A stretch of 64,000 bases of DNA from Sporolactobacillus shoreae (GCF_004684935.1 NZ_SRJD01000014.1:27376-91375), one strand, 5' to 3'; positions 39,671 through 49,325 are shown, counted from the first letter of the stretch. Numbers and translations are program-made. Notes: generated by a model from the letters alone, not told the origin.

Positions 39671-39834
39671 TTATTCAATGACAGGCCGTTGATTTTTAGG
39701 ATTGAGAGACGATTGTGCTTGTTATATTTATCAATCATTGTCAGCGCCCTGATCACTTTATTCGTAGCGTCTATCTTAAAATCAATTTAAGCACCAATTA
39801 GCTCAGCCGTTCCACCCCGCTGAAAAATTTTTCA

Positions 39835-39860
39835 CAAAAAAAGATCCGCTCAGGGATCTT
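39835..39860 (-). terminator. Terminator of the toxin-antitoxin-like pair
   Basis: AAGATCC (39841-39847) and GGATCTT (39854-39860) form the stem. The minus strand continues with seven T residues. The stem overlaps the stop codon of the 136-residue gene. Confidence 0.8.
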
Positions 39861-40269
39861 AGATTTCTTTGCCATCATATTCGAGGTTGCTAAGAAGATA
39901 ATCTTTGACTACGGATAATGCGCTTTCTAGATCTCTTACATTGTAATTATTCTGAACTTGGTGCCTGTTTCCAGGGACATAGTGATGATGATGCGGATTC
40001 GTTTGTAATCCATCATGATCATGCTCGTTTTCCCATGCGCTGATATGACCCGGATGACTATTATTTCTCTCCCAGCAATAGCGATATCTGATTTTTTTAT
40101 CATCAGAATCAAACCATTCTCTGACACGCAACTGCGTCTCACCGTAAAAACTTGTGATAAAGTATAAGGTTATTTTTAACTCATTTTCATTCAGAATCAA
40201 GGATGGTGGCTGACGGAAAATCGTCGAATATCTGGAAATGATTGCACCATAATCACTCAGACTTGGCAT
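39859..40269 (-). CDS. DUF6516-like protein, putative toxin of a two-gene module
   Basis: A 136-residue soluble protein. The order LRVREWFDSDDKKIRYRYCWERN, then a His-rich NPHHHHYVPGNRHQVQ near residues 91-106, and a C-terminal helix (DLESALSVVKDYL) resembles DUF6516 proteins. As I recall, these have been described as toxin components next to a helix-turn-helix antitoxin. I cannot confirm this by search. The gene overlaps the 3' end of the HTH gene by 17 bp and its ATG follows AGGATAGAG, so the two are co-translated. It sits, with its partner, between otherwise conserved chromosomal genes (yitT-type and prfB). Confidence 0.6.
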   Translation of the reverse strand: MPSLSDYGAIISRYSTIFRQPPSLILNENELKITLYFITSFYGETQLRVREWFDSDDKKIRYRYCWERNNSHPGHISAWENEHDHDGLQTNPHHHHYVPGNRHQVQNNYNVRDLESALSVVKDYLLSNLEYDGKEI

Positions 40270-41023
40270 TATCTCTATCCTGTTTAATTTTATATAGCAC
40301 GTCTTTTTTCTCCATAATCAGTTCTTTCCAATCACTAATATCAACCGCTTCATCACGGCCGTCGAGTTCATCTTCTGTAAATGAGCCATAAATATTTTCA
40401 AAAGTATCTCCGTATTTTTTTTCAAAGGCAGCTATTTCACTTTGAATCCTGTCATACTTATCTTCATGGGTTTGTTTTCTTAACTGGTTTTGTTGATATA
40501 CCCACTGTATTTCAAATGCAGTCCTCGGATCCTTCCATAACTCAACGGTTGATCTCGGTATTTTCGCTACATTGTTCACTGTCTGAAACTCAAGTCCTCT
40601 TTTCAGATAGTTGTAAACAGATTGTTTACTGCAACTTAGCAAATGTGCCGTTTCATCAACAGACAACAACTCAGAAGTCTGGTAATCAAAGTCGATAAAT
40701 CCTTCATCCGTGTTGTTCAAGAAAAATTTATTAAATTCAAGTTTAACGTTACCCAAATCCTTGCTTTTGTTTCCCATTTTTGTTGTCAGGAGTTCCAGAA
40801 ATTTAAGATATTCTGTCTCATATTTAGGAAGAAAATTTTTTTGTATTTTATATACGGGCCGTCGAACAGCAACATAACGAACATAATCAGAGAAAATGTT
40901 AGGTATGCTTGTTGCTAGGGTATTGATCAAAAAGACAGCCTCTTTTTGAAGAGCGGCGGAATCTTTTTCTTTAAAGGCATGGGCAATGTACTCCTTAGAC
41001 TTATCAAATACTAAGGTTGGCAT
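40253..41023 (-). CDS. Helix-turn-helix protein, putative antitoxin/regulator
   Basis: A 256-residue protein with no clear full-length family match. Residues ~118-165 form an excisionase/MerR-like winged helix (LLSVDETAHLLSCSKQSVYN, then KIPRSTVELWKDPRTAFEIQ), typical of DNA-binding antitoxins and phage regulators. The N-terminal ~110 residues are helical. The C-terminal ~70 residues are charged, with coiled-coil character (YDRIQSEIAAFEKKYGDTFE). I choose the ATG at 41023, 8 bases after GGGGGAG. It is AT-rich compared with its neighbours, pointing to acquisition. The 17-bp overlap with the downstream gene suggests a joint function. Confidence 0.65.
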   Translation of the reverse strand: MPTLVFDKSKEYIAHAFKEKDSAALQKEAVFLINTLATSIPNIFSDYVRYVAVRRPVYKIQKNFLPKYETEYLKFLELLTTKMGNKSKDLGNVKLEFNKFFLNNTDEGFIDFDYQTSELLSVDETAHLLSCSKQSVYNYLKRGLEFQTVNNVAKIPRSTVELWKDPRTAFEIQWVYQQNQLRKQTHEDKYDRIQSEIAAFEKKYGDTFENIYGSFTEDELDGRDEAVDISDWKELIMEKKDVLYKIKQDRDNAKSE

Positions 41024-41210
41024 ATCAATCGCTCCCCCCATAATGCTTACCTCTATTATAAGTTATTTTGACTTTATTTCAATATTTTACATTTAATTTA
41101 AATCCATTATTTAAATTAAATACCTCATTAATAAAATTTATAAGTTTAACCCTGTTCTAAGATGAATCATTGATATTCGACAAACAAAGTGAAATATTTC
41201 TCCTGCTCGT

Positions 41211-41240
41211 AAAAAAAGAAGCCCTCATCAGGCTTCTTTT
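41211..41240 (-). terminator. Terminator of secA-prfB
   Basis: The stem AAAAGAAGCC/GGCTTCTTTT around CTCATCA is followed on the minus strand by TTTTTTT. It begins 9 bp past the prfB stop. Confidence 0.9.
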
Positions 41241-41248
41241 CACTCAAA

Positions 41249-42347
41249 TTATAGATTCAATCTCAGATACGCATCAATAAACGGATCGAGATCGCCGTCC
41301 ATGACGCGGTTGACGTCGCCGACTTCCACATTGGTCCGGTGATCTTTGACCATCGAGTACGGATGGAAAACGTAGGAGCGAATCTGGCTGCCCCAGCCGA
41401 TTTCCTTCTGCTCGCCATGGAGCGCCGCTTTTTCCGCCTCGCGTTTTTCTTCTTCCAATTGATAAAGACGCGATTTCAGCATCTTCATTGCTTGGTCGCG
41501 GTTCTGGAACTGTGAGCGTTCCGACTGGCAACTGACAACAATCCCTGTCGGAATGTGTGTCAAGCGGACCGCCGACGATGTTTTGTTAATGTGCTGCCCG
41601 CCGGCGCCGCTCGAACGGAAGACATCCATTTTCACATCCTCCGGCCGGACTTCAATGTCAATATCGTCGTCCAGCTCAGGCGTCACTTCGCAGGAAACGA
41701 AAGACGTGTGGCGGCGTCCAGCCGCGTCAAACGGCGAAATCCGGACGAGCCGGTGAATGCCTTTTTCCGCCTTCAGATAGCCGTATGCATCCAGCCCCTT
41801 AATTAGCAGCGTGACACTTTTAACACCTGCTTCATCACCGGGAAGATAGTCCAGCGTTTCAACCGCGAAACCCTTGCTTTCCGCCCAGCGTGTGTACATG
41901 CGCAGCAGCATTGAAGCCCAGTCCTGGGCTTCCGTGCCGCCCGCCCCCGGATGCAATTCAAGAATGGCGTTGCTCTTGTCATGCGGACCGCTGAGGAGAA
42001 GACGTGTTTCATATTGGCGGAATGCCTGACCTGCCTCGGTGAGCGACTCTTCTAGCTCATCCTTAAGCTCCGCATCGTCATCTTCCTTAACCAGCTCGTA
42101 CGCCACCTGCAAATCTTCAAACCTGGATTCCAGTTCGCCAAGATTATCAACCTTGGCTTTCAGATCGTTTGACTCATCAATCACTTTCTGGGCTTTTTCG
42201 TTGTCATCCCAGAAACCCGGCATCGTCATTCTTTCCTCAAGCTCGGCGATCCGGGCCTTTTTGTTATCTAAGTCAAAGAGACCCCCTAAATTTTTGGAGA
42301 CTGGTCTCCATTTCGTCAATCTCGTGCTTCATTTCAGGTAAATCCAT
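41249..42347 (-). CDS. prfB: Peptide chain release factor 2 (programmed +1 frameshift)
   Basis: Releases peptides at UGA and UAA. The coding sequence is split: a 25-codon first frame starts at the ATG at 42347 ([20 protein letters not shown], then RGSL) and ends at an in-frame TGA (42273-42275). Reading resumes in the +1 frame as [18 protein letters not shown], giving about 365 residues in total, the family length. The RF2 signature [16 protein letters not shown] and the stop-recognition region near [15 protein letters not shown] are intact. It lies 29 bp after secA, as in B. subtilis. If the frameshift is ignored, the annotated start would be false. Confidence 0.97.
42272..42287 (-). promoter_or_regulatory. 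prfB programmed +1 frameshift site
   Basis: The minus strand reads AGGGGGTCTCTTTGAC: an internal Shine-Dalgarno-like AGGGGG, three bases, then CTT with the slow in-frame TGA stop. Slippage by one base turns CTT-TGA-C into CTT-(T)-GAC. This is the standard RF2 autoregulatory signal: low RF2 favours the shift. Confidence 0.95.
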
Positions 42348-42376
42348 CATTCATCCTACTTTCCAATATACCCGGC

Positions 42377-44893
42377 TCATTTGCCGTGGCAGTTTTTATA
42401 TTTTTTCCCGCTGCCGCACGGGCAAGGATCGTTCCGTCCGACATGCACTTTGCGGACGAATGGTTTTGCCTTTTGCGGCTCATCATCCTGCCCACCGGAA
42501 ATGACTCTCAGACCGTGTGTGACACGTTCGCGCTGAACCGGTTCTTCGCGAATTTCCGCTTTCATCAGAAAGCTTGCGACTTCGTTTTCGATGCTGGCGA
42601 CCATTTCTTCGAACATCTTGAATCCTTCGATCTGATAGGCACGGTAAGGATCCACCTGACCGTATGCGCGCAGGTAAATACCTTCGCGCAACTGTTCCAT
42701 CGCGTCAATGTGATCCATCCATTTCGTGTCAACCGTACGGAGCATGATCACACGCTCAAACTCACGCATCCGTTCCGGAGTGAACTGTTCTTCTTTTTCA
42801 TCGTATTTCGCGATCGCTTTTTCTTCAAGAGATTCAATCATTTCTTCCGGATCTTTGCCATCAAGGTCGCTGACAGCGAGCACTCCTGTGTCAAACAGCT
42901 GCCCGTTCAGGTAATCGATCACCGCGTTCAGGTCCCACTCCTCCGGCACTTCATTGTCCGGAGTATGCGCCTTGACTTCATTTTCGATCACCGCGTTTAT
43001 CATATTCTCGATATCCGGGCGGACGTTCTTCGATTCCATCACTTCATTGCGCTGTTTGTAAATAATTTCACGCTGCTGGCGCATGACATCGTCAAATTTA
43101 AGCAATTGTTTACGAGCGTCAAAGTTGTTTCCTTCGACGCGTTTCTGCGCCGCTTCGACGGACTTGCTGACAATTTTACTTTCGATCGGCTGATCATCTT
43201 CCATGCCAAGCCGTTCCATCCAGCTCTTCATTTTATCCGAGCCGAAACGGCGCATCAAGTCGTCTTCAAGAGAAAGATAGAACCTCGATTCACCGGGATC
43301 ACCCTGACGGCCTGAACGACCGCGCAGCTGGTTATCAATACGGCGGGATTCGTGGCGCTCGGTGCCGAGAATAAACAACCCGCCGAGCTCTTCCACACCT
43401 TCGCCGAGCTTGATATCCGTACCACGGCCGGCCATGTTCGTCGCAATCGTAACTGAACCGACCTGTCCAGCATTTTCAATGATTTCGGCTTCACGCGCGT
43501 GGTTCTTCGCGTTCAGTACATTGTGCGGAATGCCTTTCCTCTTCAACAGTTTCGAAATCAGTTCCGATGTTTCAACAGCAACCGTACCGACAAGCACCGG
43601 TTGGCCGCGATGATACAATTCGGAAATTTCCTCGACTACCGCCTTGAACTTGCCGTCCTTCGATTTGTAGATCAGATCCGGATTATCCAGACGGATCATC
43701 GGCTTATTCGTTGGGATGACGATAACGTCCATATTATAGATACTTTGGAATTCTTCTTCTTCGGTCTTCGCCGTACCGGTCATACCTGAAAGTTTGCCGT
43801 ACATACGGAAGAAATTCTGCAGTGTGATCGTCGCCAACGTCTTGCTTTCGCTCTGCACCTCGAGGCCTTCCTTGGCTTCAATCGCCTGGTGCAACCCTTC
43901 GCTATAGCGGCGACCCTGCATGAGTCGGCCGGTAAACGGATCGACAATGATGATCTGGCCGTCCTGAACCACGTAATCCGTGTCGCGGTGCATGATCGCG
44001 TGGGCTTTCAATGCCTCGCTGACATGATGGTTCAATTCAACATTCGAGTAGTCAAACAGGTTTTTGATGTGGAAGAAATTTTCCGCCTTAGTCATTCCTT
44101 CTTCAGTCAGCTGGACGGTTTTCGTTTTCAGGTCCACCGTGTAGTCCTGCTTTTCGGTCAGCAGCCTGGCAAACTGGTTCGCCCGTACATACAGATCCGT
44201 CGATTTCTCCGCATTTCCGGAAATGATCAGCGGTGTCCGCGCCTCATCAATCAGGATGGAGTCGACTTCATCGACAATCGCGAAGTTAAGCGGACGCTGA
44301 ACTTTTTCCTCTTTATAAAGCACCATGTTGTCACGCAGATAATCGAAACCGAATTCTGCGTTTGTGCCATACGTAATATCCGCTTCATAGGAAACCTTTT
44401 TCTCTTCCGGAGGCATGCCGGCCGAGTTCAGCCCGACAGACATTCCGAGAAAATTATAGAGAGGGCCGAGTGCGTTCGCGTCACGAGAAGCCAGATAATC
44501 GTTGACCGTAATCAAGTGGACGCCCTTGCCTTCAAGCGCGTTCAGGTAAAGAGGCATCGTCGCAACAAGCGTTTTACCTTCACCGGTTTTCATCTCGGCC
44601 ACGTTGCCCTCATGCAGGGCGATGGCGCCAACCAGCTGAACATAAAAAGGAGTCATACCAAGAATACGCGTCGACGCCTCGCGGACAACCGCGAAAGCTT
44701 CCGGAAGCAAATCGTCCAGAGTCTCGCCATCTTCCAGACGTTTCTTAAACTCCGGTGTTTTCGCCTGCAGCTCATCATCACTCAGCGCCTTCATCTCATC
44801 GGCAAGCGCTTCAATCCCGTGAGCCATCTTCTCCATTCGGCTGAGTTTGCGAAGGCTCGTATCTCCCAATACCTTTTTAAGCATTCCTATCAT
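42377..44893 (-). CDS. secA: Preprotein translocase ATPase SecA
   Basis: Motor of the Sec export pathway. The 838-residue protein has Walker [15 protein letters not shown] near residue 100, a [19 protein letters not shown] box (near 208), the motif [11 protein letters not shown], and [15 protein letters not shown]. It ends with the C-terminal zinc-binding [14 protein letters not shown] that contacts SecB-like partners or phospholipids. I choose the ATG at 44893, 9 bases after GAGGTG; the ATG at 44905 is too close to that site. It is followed by prfB. Confidence 0.97.
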   Translation of the reverse strand: MIGMLKKVLGDTSLRKLSRMEKMAHGIEALADEMKALSDDELQAKTPEFKKRLEDGETLDDLLPEAFAVVREASTRILGMTPFYVQLVGAIALHEGNVAEMKTGEGKTLVATMPLYLNALEGKGVHLITVNDYLASRDANALGPLYNFLGMSVGLNSAGMPPEEKKVSYEADITYGTNAEFGFDYLRDNMVLYKEEKVQRPLNFAIVDEVDSILIDEARTPLIISGNAEKSTDLYVRANQFARLLTEKQDYTVDLKTKTVQLTEEGMTKAENFFHIKNLFDYSNVELNHHVSEALKAHAIMHRDTDYVVQDGQIIIVDPFTGRLMQGRRYSEGLHQAIEAKEGLEVQSESKTLATITLQNFFRMYGKLSGMTGTAKTEEEEFQSIYNMDVIVIPTNKPMIRLDNPDLIYKSKDGKFKAVVEEISELYHRGQPVLVGTVAVETSELISKLLKRKGIPHNVLNAKNHAREAEIIENAGQVGSVTIATNMAGRGTDIKLGEGVEELGGLFILGTERHESRRIDNQLRGRSGRQGDPGESRFYLSLEDDLMRRFGSDKMKSWMERLGMEDDQPIESKIVSKSVEAAQKRVEGNNFDARKQLLKFDDVMRQQREIIYKQRNEVMESKNVRPDIENMINAVIENEVKAHTPDNEVPEEWDLNAVIDYLNGQLFDTGVLAVSDLDGKDPEEMIESLEEKAIAKYDEKEEQFTPERMREFERVIMLRTVDTKWMDHIDAMEQLREGIYLRAYGQVDPYRAYQIEGFKMFEEMVASIENEVASFLMKAEIREEPVQRERVTHGLRVISGGQDDEPQKAKPFVRKVHVGRNDPCPCGSGKKYKNCHGK

Positions 44894-45394
44894 GCCTGCA
44901 TACACCTCATTTTAGACTTCCGCGCCGTGCCTTGTCAGGCAGGCGGGCTATTTGTATCTTTCCAATCTTCAATCAGCAGTTTTTCTCATCAAAACAGGAC
45001 ACAAAAATCCGCTTTGCCTGAAAAAAAGCAGACAAGCATGTCCCCTAATTGTAGCAATGATCCGGCCAGGTGACAATGTCATTCACGTCTCTGTAAAAGG
45101 TCATCTTTACTTAACAAGACCCGTTATAGAACCTATTTCGTCCAAAGTGTTCGCACGCATAACCGGCATTGCGGGGCAAAGTATCCGTTCTTCCAAAATC
45201 AGGTTAAAAACAAACAATTATCATTATACGCCAAAATGGCAGGCTTGAAAATAGATGTGGGGAACCCTTGATGCTGCACAGCGCACATTTTTTTTAGCCA
45301 TAGCACCCCTTGTACCGCGTTGAAATAAAACGAAATTTAAAGGGAGACTCGCAAAGTACGAATCCCCCCGATCATCATTTATTCATTACAAAAC
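44894..45394. other. secA-hpf intergenic region, no gene seen
   Basis: About 500 bp without a convincing gene on either strand. It should hold the secA promoter and the hpf terminator, but no strong hairpin with a T-run is visible. Open frames here lack ribosome binding sites. Confidence 0.5.
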
Positions 45395-45949
45395 TTATTC
45401 CTGGTCGATCAGCCCGTAGCGTCCATCCTTGCGTTGATAAACAACGTTGATTTCCCCACTGTCGGCATTGTTGAAAACAAAGAACGAGTGGCCCAGCATA
45501 TCCATCTGAAGGATCGCTTCTTCCGCCGTCATCGGCTTCAGAACGAAGCTCTTTCTCCGGACGATTTCCGGCGAATCCTCGACTGCCTCAGTTGCAGCCG
45601 GCCTTGTCAGCGTACTGCTGCCCGCAACCTCGATGACCTGACGCGCATCCTGGCGGGTTTTACGGTTCAGCTTTGTTTTATACTTCTTGATCTGGCGTTC
45701 GAGCTTCGAAACAACCAAATCGATCGCCGTATACATGTCTTCCTGCCCTACTTCTGCTCTCAGGAGGAGCCCCTGAACCGGAATCGTGACTTCAATCACC
45801 TGCTCTTTGTTGTGTACCCGCATATTCACACGGGCCCCTGTTGTCAGCGGCGAACTAAAATACTTCTCCAGCTTGCCAATCCTTTTCTCCGCGTATTCCT
45901 GCAGAGACGGTGTTACAGCAATGTTTTCTCCTCGAATGTTCAATTCCAT
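45395..45949 (-). CDS. hpf: Ribosome hibernation promoting factor, long form
   Basis: Dimerises 70S ribosomes into inactive 100S particles in stationary phase. The 184-residue long form has the N-terminal S30AE domain (MELNIRGENIAVTPSLQEYA to about residue 95) and the C-terminal dimerisation domain (VRRKSFVLKPMTAEEAILQM and GHSFFVFNNADSGEINVVYQ). The ATG at 45949 follows AAGGGAGG. A sequence TGAAAGCGCTAT about 85-100 bp upstream resembles half a cre site. Its position before the flagellar genes matches B. subtilis yvyD. Confidence 0.95.
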   Translation of the reverse strand: MELNIRGENIAVTPSLQEYAEKRIGKLEKYFSSPLTTGARVNMRVHNKEQVIEVTIPVQGLLLRAEVGQEDMYTAIDLVVSKLERQIKKYKTKLNRKTRQDARQVIEVAGSSTLTRPAATEAVEDSPEIVRRKSFVLKPMTAEEAILQMDMLGHSFFVFNNADSGEINVVYQRKDGRYGLIDQE

Positions 45950-46158
45950 GAGAAAGCCTCCCTTCGATATTATATATCTTCGCCATTCCCGTCCTGATTC
46001 CTTCCCAAACTTCAAAATATTTTTACAAATAGCGCTTTCATTTTCAATGATTCGACACAAATGCCTAACACACAGACTTTTTTAAATTCATGCAAAAAAT
46101 GTACCAATCACATGCAAAACTTCAATTGAAACACGGGCTTTTAAAGCGCCAAATCCTA

Positions 46159-46187
46159 TTGACCATGTCTTGAATAGCACATATAAT
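46159..46187 (+). promoter_or_regulatory. Strong SigA promoter for the 45-residue protein
   Basis: TTGACC (46159-46164), a 17-bp spacer, and a perfect TATAAT (46182-46187). Transcription would start near 46194, leaving a leader of about 158 nt before the small ORF. Confidence 0.75.
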
Positions 46188-46204
46188 AAATTACGCAGTG
46201 AGGG

Positions 46205-46242
46205 AAAACCTCAGTAAGTGATCGTTTTCACAGGTTTTTATG
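46205..46242 (+). other. Leader hairpin with T-run (possible attenuator)
   Basis: AAAACCT (46205-46211) pairs with AGGTTTT (46232-46238), the loop being about 20 nt. It lies just after the predicted transcription start and ends in TTTTTA. It could be a weak intrinsic terminator acting on the small downstream gene, or a stabilising 5' structure. Confidence 0.4.
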
Positions 46243-46351
46243 GGACATCATAATAAGATTGAAGTTTGACTTTGTTAACAAGTTTGTGATAAATTTCACG
46301 AAGTTCGCGCTGAGACGGTGACAAAAACATCTCGAAAAGGGAGACTTCAGA

Positions 46352-46489
46352 ATGTCTGTTAAAAAAGAAGAAATCGTTGAATTGTTCGAAAGGCTCAATG
46401 AAGACGAGAAAGAATCGACTTACAACTACCTGCAGTTCCTGACAAGTTTGAATGTGGAAGAAAATGAGACGGCGGCTGTAGCCGACTGA
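46352..46489 (+). CDS. Small acidic protein of unknown function (45 residues)
   Basis: I do not recognise this gene. It encodes 45 residues, starting MSVKKEEIVELFERLNEDEK and ending ETAAVAD, acidic and mostly alpha-helical, with an amphipathic EIVELFERLNEDEKESTYNY stretch. The ATG follows AAGGGAGA at 7 bases. It has a near-consensus SigA promoter about 165 bp upstream and a clear terminator downstream, so it is a complete transcription unit. It is transcribed opposite to the flanking hpf and fliT. Its size is too small for most automatic calls. Confidence 0.75.
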   Translation: MSVKKEEIVELFERLNEDEKESTYNYLQFLTSLNVEENETAAVAD

Positions 46490-46516
46490 CAGAACAAACA
46501 AGTGATAAATTGAGAG

Positions 46517-46552
46517 GCCCATCCGGCAGAATATGCGCGGGTGGGCTTTTTA
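46517..46552 (+). terminator. Terminator of the 45-residue gene
   Basis: GCCCATCC (46517-46524) and GGGTGGGC (46539-46546) pair, with one G-T pair, and are followed by TTTTTATTT. Confidence 0.88.
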
Positions 46553-46560
46553 TTTATGAA

Positions 46561-46590
46561 AAAATCACCGTTCATTCAGACGGTGATTTT
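46561..46590 (-). terminator. Terminator of the flaG-fliD-fliS-fliT operon
   Basis: AAAATCACCGT and ACGGTGATTTT pair perfectly around 8 bases, with T-runs on both sides, so it could work in both directions. It abuts the fliT stop codon. Confidence 0.88.
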
Positions 46591-46934
46591 TACTCCCTCT
46601 TATCTAGAAACATGCCATCCTGTGAAGGTCCCTGGTAGGGATTGCGGTAACGGCTAATCGTTTTTTTTGTTTTTTTCAATTGCTGCATGTCTTTAATAAT
46701 CTCTGTTCTTATTGATTCTAGAACAGGGTTTATTTTTTGGTTCATTGCATCAATCTTCCGTACGAGTACTTGATCTTCTTCTGAGCACGGTAACTCCAGT
46801 CGATCAATAAGTTCTCCTCTTTTATCAAGCAGTTCTTTAAGTTCACGGATCGTTACAACACGATCCTGCAGATGATAGTGATCAAGGAGCTGTTTCAGAT
46901 TTTCCGTCAATTGATAAACCTGCTCCATTGTCAT
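46590..46934 (-). CDS. fliT: Flagellar protein FliT-like
   Basis: A 114-residue helical protein at the fliT position. FliT-type proteins chaperone FliD before export. Visible are the helical segments VYQLTENLKQLLDHYHLQD and VVTIRELKELLDKRGELIDR and a basic C-terminus (LKKTKKTISRYRNPYQ). The sequence is divergent, as is usual for FliT, so identification rests on length, predicted helices and the fliD-fliS-fliT order. It starts 2 bp past the fliS stop. Confidence 0.85.
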   Translation of the reverse strand: MTMEQVYQLTENLKQLLDHYHLQDRVVTIRELKELLDKRGELIDRLELPCSEEDQVLVRKIDAMNQKINPVLESIRTEIIKDMQQLKKTKKTISRYRNPYQGPSQDGMFLDKRE

Positions 46935-46936
46935 TT

Positions 46937-47344
46937 TTATATACGATCCTGTCTGGGTTTATTCTTCTGGACTTTCTCAACAACCTGTTTCCAGGTATCA
47001 CGAAAATCAGCAACCAGCTTTTCAGCTTCATCAAGCATGTCCGGATCATTTTTAAGGTTAGCCTGAATCAGCCGCTGCCGGATATAATTATAGATTCTCG
47101 CGATGTCTTCGGAAATTGGCTGTTTTTCATCAAGGGTAACGGTTAATTCCAGAATAATTGACTGTGCCTTCTGCAGATAAGTATTCTTGGAACTCATATC
47201 TTTGTTGTTCATAGCCACTCTAGCCAAACGGATAAATTTAAGACATCCATTGTAAAGCGCCAGAATCAATTCCCCCTGACTCGCCGTCAGAATCGAATTT
47301 CGCTGATAGGTTTGATAGGCATTTGCAGGCAATGAGTTAACCAC
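46937..47344 (-). CDS. fliS: Flagellar chaperone FliS
   Basis: Export chaperone that binds the C-terminus of flagellin and, with FliW and CsrA in Bacillus, couples filament assembly to hag translation. The 135 residues include NAYQTYQRNSILTASQGELI, LYNGCLKFIRLARVAMNNKD and YIRQRLIQANLKNDPDMLDE, all FliS-typical. The annotated start is a GTG at 47344; a TTG four codons in (47332) has a better-spaced GGTGG and is also possible. In the flaG operon. Confidence 0.95.
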   Translation of the reverse strand: MVNSLPANAYQTYQRNSILTASQGELILALYNGCLKFIRLARVAMNNKDMSSKNTYLQKAQSIILELTVTLDEKQPISEDIARIYNYIRQRLIQANLKNDPDMLDEAEKLVADFRDTWKQVVEKVQKNKPRQDRI

Positions 47345-47354
47345 CTTCCAGAAA

Positions 47355-49325
47355 TCACGAATTATTACTTAAGAAGCTCTGTAAGTAACTAGATTGTTGA
47401 TTGGCCTGTTCAATAGCGATCTCCATAGCATTGAATTGGCTGTAATAATTGGTTTCAACACCATTAAGCTTTGTTTTTTCTTGAGAAATTTGTGTGTTCA
47501 AATTATTGATGTTTTGCCCCAGATAATATTGCTGATCCGCCATGGTTGTATTTCCGGCCTTCTGCTCAATCTGGTTCATGGTGCTTGTTATTGTAGCGCT
47601 CAACCGATCCATGATTCCCTGCTTCGAAGAATCTGTACTGGTTGTTCCGTCAGGATTGGTTACAGTGCCATTATTTGTGAATAACTCCATGACGGCCTGG
47701 GCATTTGTGTTGAGTGCATTCTGAAGCTTCGTCGGGTCTGTCACGATAAGCTGACCGTGCTGCGTGTAGTCCGTACTTACGGTAATTCCGATCTGTGCGA
47801 GCTGACTGATTGTTGAATCTCCAGTGCTGCTGACTGGTGCATACAAATCCTGACGCATTTGCGACAGCGCATTGCTGAGAATACTGTCGTTTGCCAGCAT
47901 TCCCTGCTGCGCCTTCGCATTCCAGTTCGAAATATCCGTATCCGACATCTGCGACTGCTGAATACTGGAGAGCGGCTTATAATCAGGATTGGGTTGTTCA
48001 TCAATTTTGCTGTTGATTTGACTGATTGTACTGTTGTATGTGCTGATAAAATTGTTGATGGCTGTTGTGACAGAATCTGTATTGTTGGTCACATTGAGAG
48101 AAGCAGAACCTGTGCCCTGTAAAGAAAATGTCGTGCCACCAATCGTAAAAGAATTACTGGAACGTGTGGTATTAAGCCCATTTATTGTAAATGAAGCATC
48201 CTTACCTACACCAAGGGTTCCGCCAAGATATTTGCTATCCGAACTGTTAGTATCTAGGCCTAATGTCTGGTTAAAAAAGTTTATGGATTGATCTGAAATA
48301 TCCGATGAAGCAGGATTAGATGGGGTGATAGCTTCTATAGCCTGACCGGAACTAGAAACAAGATTTCCTGTATCAGTTCTTGTAATAGAAATTTGACCCT
48401 TTGTTGTATCGTAAAAAGCGTTCACACCTACGTTTGACTGCGATATTGTCGTTAACATATCGTTCAAAGATGTGCTTGGACTGAATGAAAAACTCTGGGG
48501 ATTTTGATTCCCGCTTGAATCATAAGTCGCAATTGTCACATTAGCCATATCATAGCTGTAATTAGCAGTAATTGTTGAACCCTGACTAATAGAATGGCTA
48601 AAAGTTAGCTGTCCACTGTCTTTATTTACATAAACTTCGTTCTGTGCTGGATCTAAAGTTGTGCTACTGTCTGTGATCACAGAATAACTCGTCCCGTCAA
48701 CTTGAACACTAAGTGGTTGAGAAGAATCAATGTATGCATGCTGTAACTGGAATGTAGATCCCGTCGCTGATACCGTAGTTTTTTCGTTATTAACCTGCTG
48801 TGGACTCCAGGCAACCCCATTGGCTAAATTTGACTGCATGCTCCATAGACTCTTTGAAGGATCAAAACTAGCGTTTGAAATTTTTCCTCCATTAATGTAA
48901 GCAGAAGTTGCCAAGTTGTTGACAACTAATGAATAAGTTGAATTTCCTGCCGTTGGTCCCGCCGTCGCCGTTGCAACAGCTGAGTTGCTGGAACTCACCG
49001 TCTTCGCCAAATAAGTCCCCTGCAGGCTCATCGTTTGAACATTTTGCTGAAAAGTCTGAAGCAGTGTATTCATTGAGCGATAGTCATCGCGCTGCCACTC
49101 CATCTGCTGCTGCGTCTGCTGCATCTTAATAAGCGGTGCAACGGCAGACTCCATCATTTTGGCAACAATACTGTCCGTATCAATGCCGCTGACCAGTCCA
49201 CTGACTTGATTGCTGTTTGTATAGCCAATCAGGCTGTTAATCTGCTGGATTGTAACGGCTGAAGAACTATTTGAACTTGAAGTAGAATTTGACGAACTTG
49301 TCGTTAAACTGCCAATGCTTGTCAC
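47355..49325 (-). CDS. fliD: Flagellar hook-associated protein 2 (filament cap) FliD
   Basis: Caps the growing filament and folds incoming flagellin. The 656-residue protein has the N-terminal domain VSGLVSGIDTDSIVAKMMES (near residue 40) and coiled termini rich in Gln, Ser and Asn. The C-terminal segment is NNLNTQISQEKTKLNGVETN, then YYSQFNAMEIAIEQANQQSS. It starts with a GTG at 49325 after AAGGGGTG, and the first 30 residues are unusually Ser/Thr-rich. It is longer than B. subtilis FliD (about 500), the extra length lying in the exposed central domains. Confidence 0.95.
   Translation of the reverse strand: MTSIGSLTTSSSNSTSSSNSSSAVTIQQINSLIGYTNSNQVSGLVSGIDTDSIVAKMMESAVAPLIKMQQTQQQMEWQRDDYRSMNTLLQTFQQNVQTMSLQGTYLAKTVSSSNSAVATATAGPTAGNSTYSLVVNNLATSAYINGGKISNASFDPSKSLWSMQSNLANGVAWSPQQVNNEKTTVSATGSTFQLQHAYIDSSQPLSVQVDGTSYSVITDSSTTLDPAQNEVYVNKDSGQLTFSHSISQGSTITANYSYDMANVTIATYDSSGNQNPQSFSFSPSTSLNDMLTTISQSNVGVNAFYDTTKGQISITRTDTGNLVSSSGQAIEAITPSNPASSDISDQSINFFNQTLGLDTNSSDSKYLGGTLGVGKDASFTINGLNTTRSSNSFTIGGTTFSLQGTGSASLNVTNNTDSVTTAINNFISTYNSTISQINSKIDEQPNPDYKPLSSIQQSQMSDTDISNWNAKAQQGMLANDSILSNALSQMRQDLYAPVSSTGDSTISQLAQIGITVSTDYTQHGQLIVTDPTKLQNALNTNAQAVMELFTNNGTVTNPDGTTSTDSSKQGIMDRLSATITSTMNQIEQKAGNTTMADQQYYLGQNINNLNTQISQEKTKLNGVETNYYSQFNAMEIAIEQANQQSSYLQSFLSNNS

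Noticed and set aside
42276..42319. Separate start of prfB at 42319
   Set aside because: The +1 frameshift signal shows that the real start is at 42347 in another frame.
43889..45073. 394-codon plus-strand open frame opposite secA
   Set aside because: Antisense shadow; ends in the non-coding secA-hpf gap without similarity to anything recognisable.
46238..46522. 94-codon minus-strand frame over the small gene after hpf
   Set aside because: It is antisense to the 45-residue gene, which has promoter, Shine-Dalgarno and terminator; the antisense frame has none.
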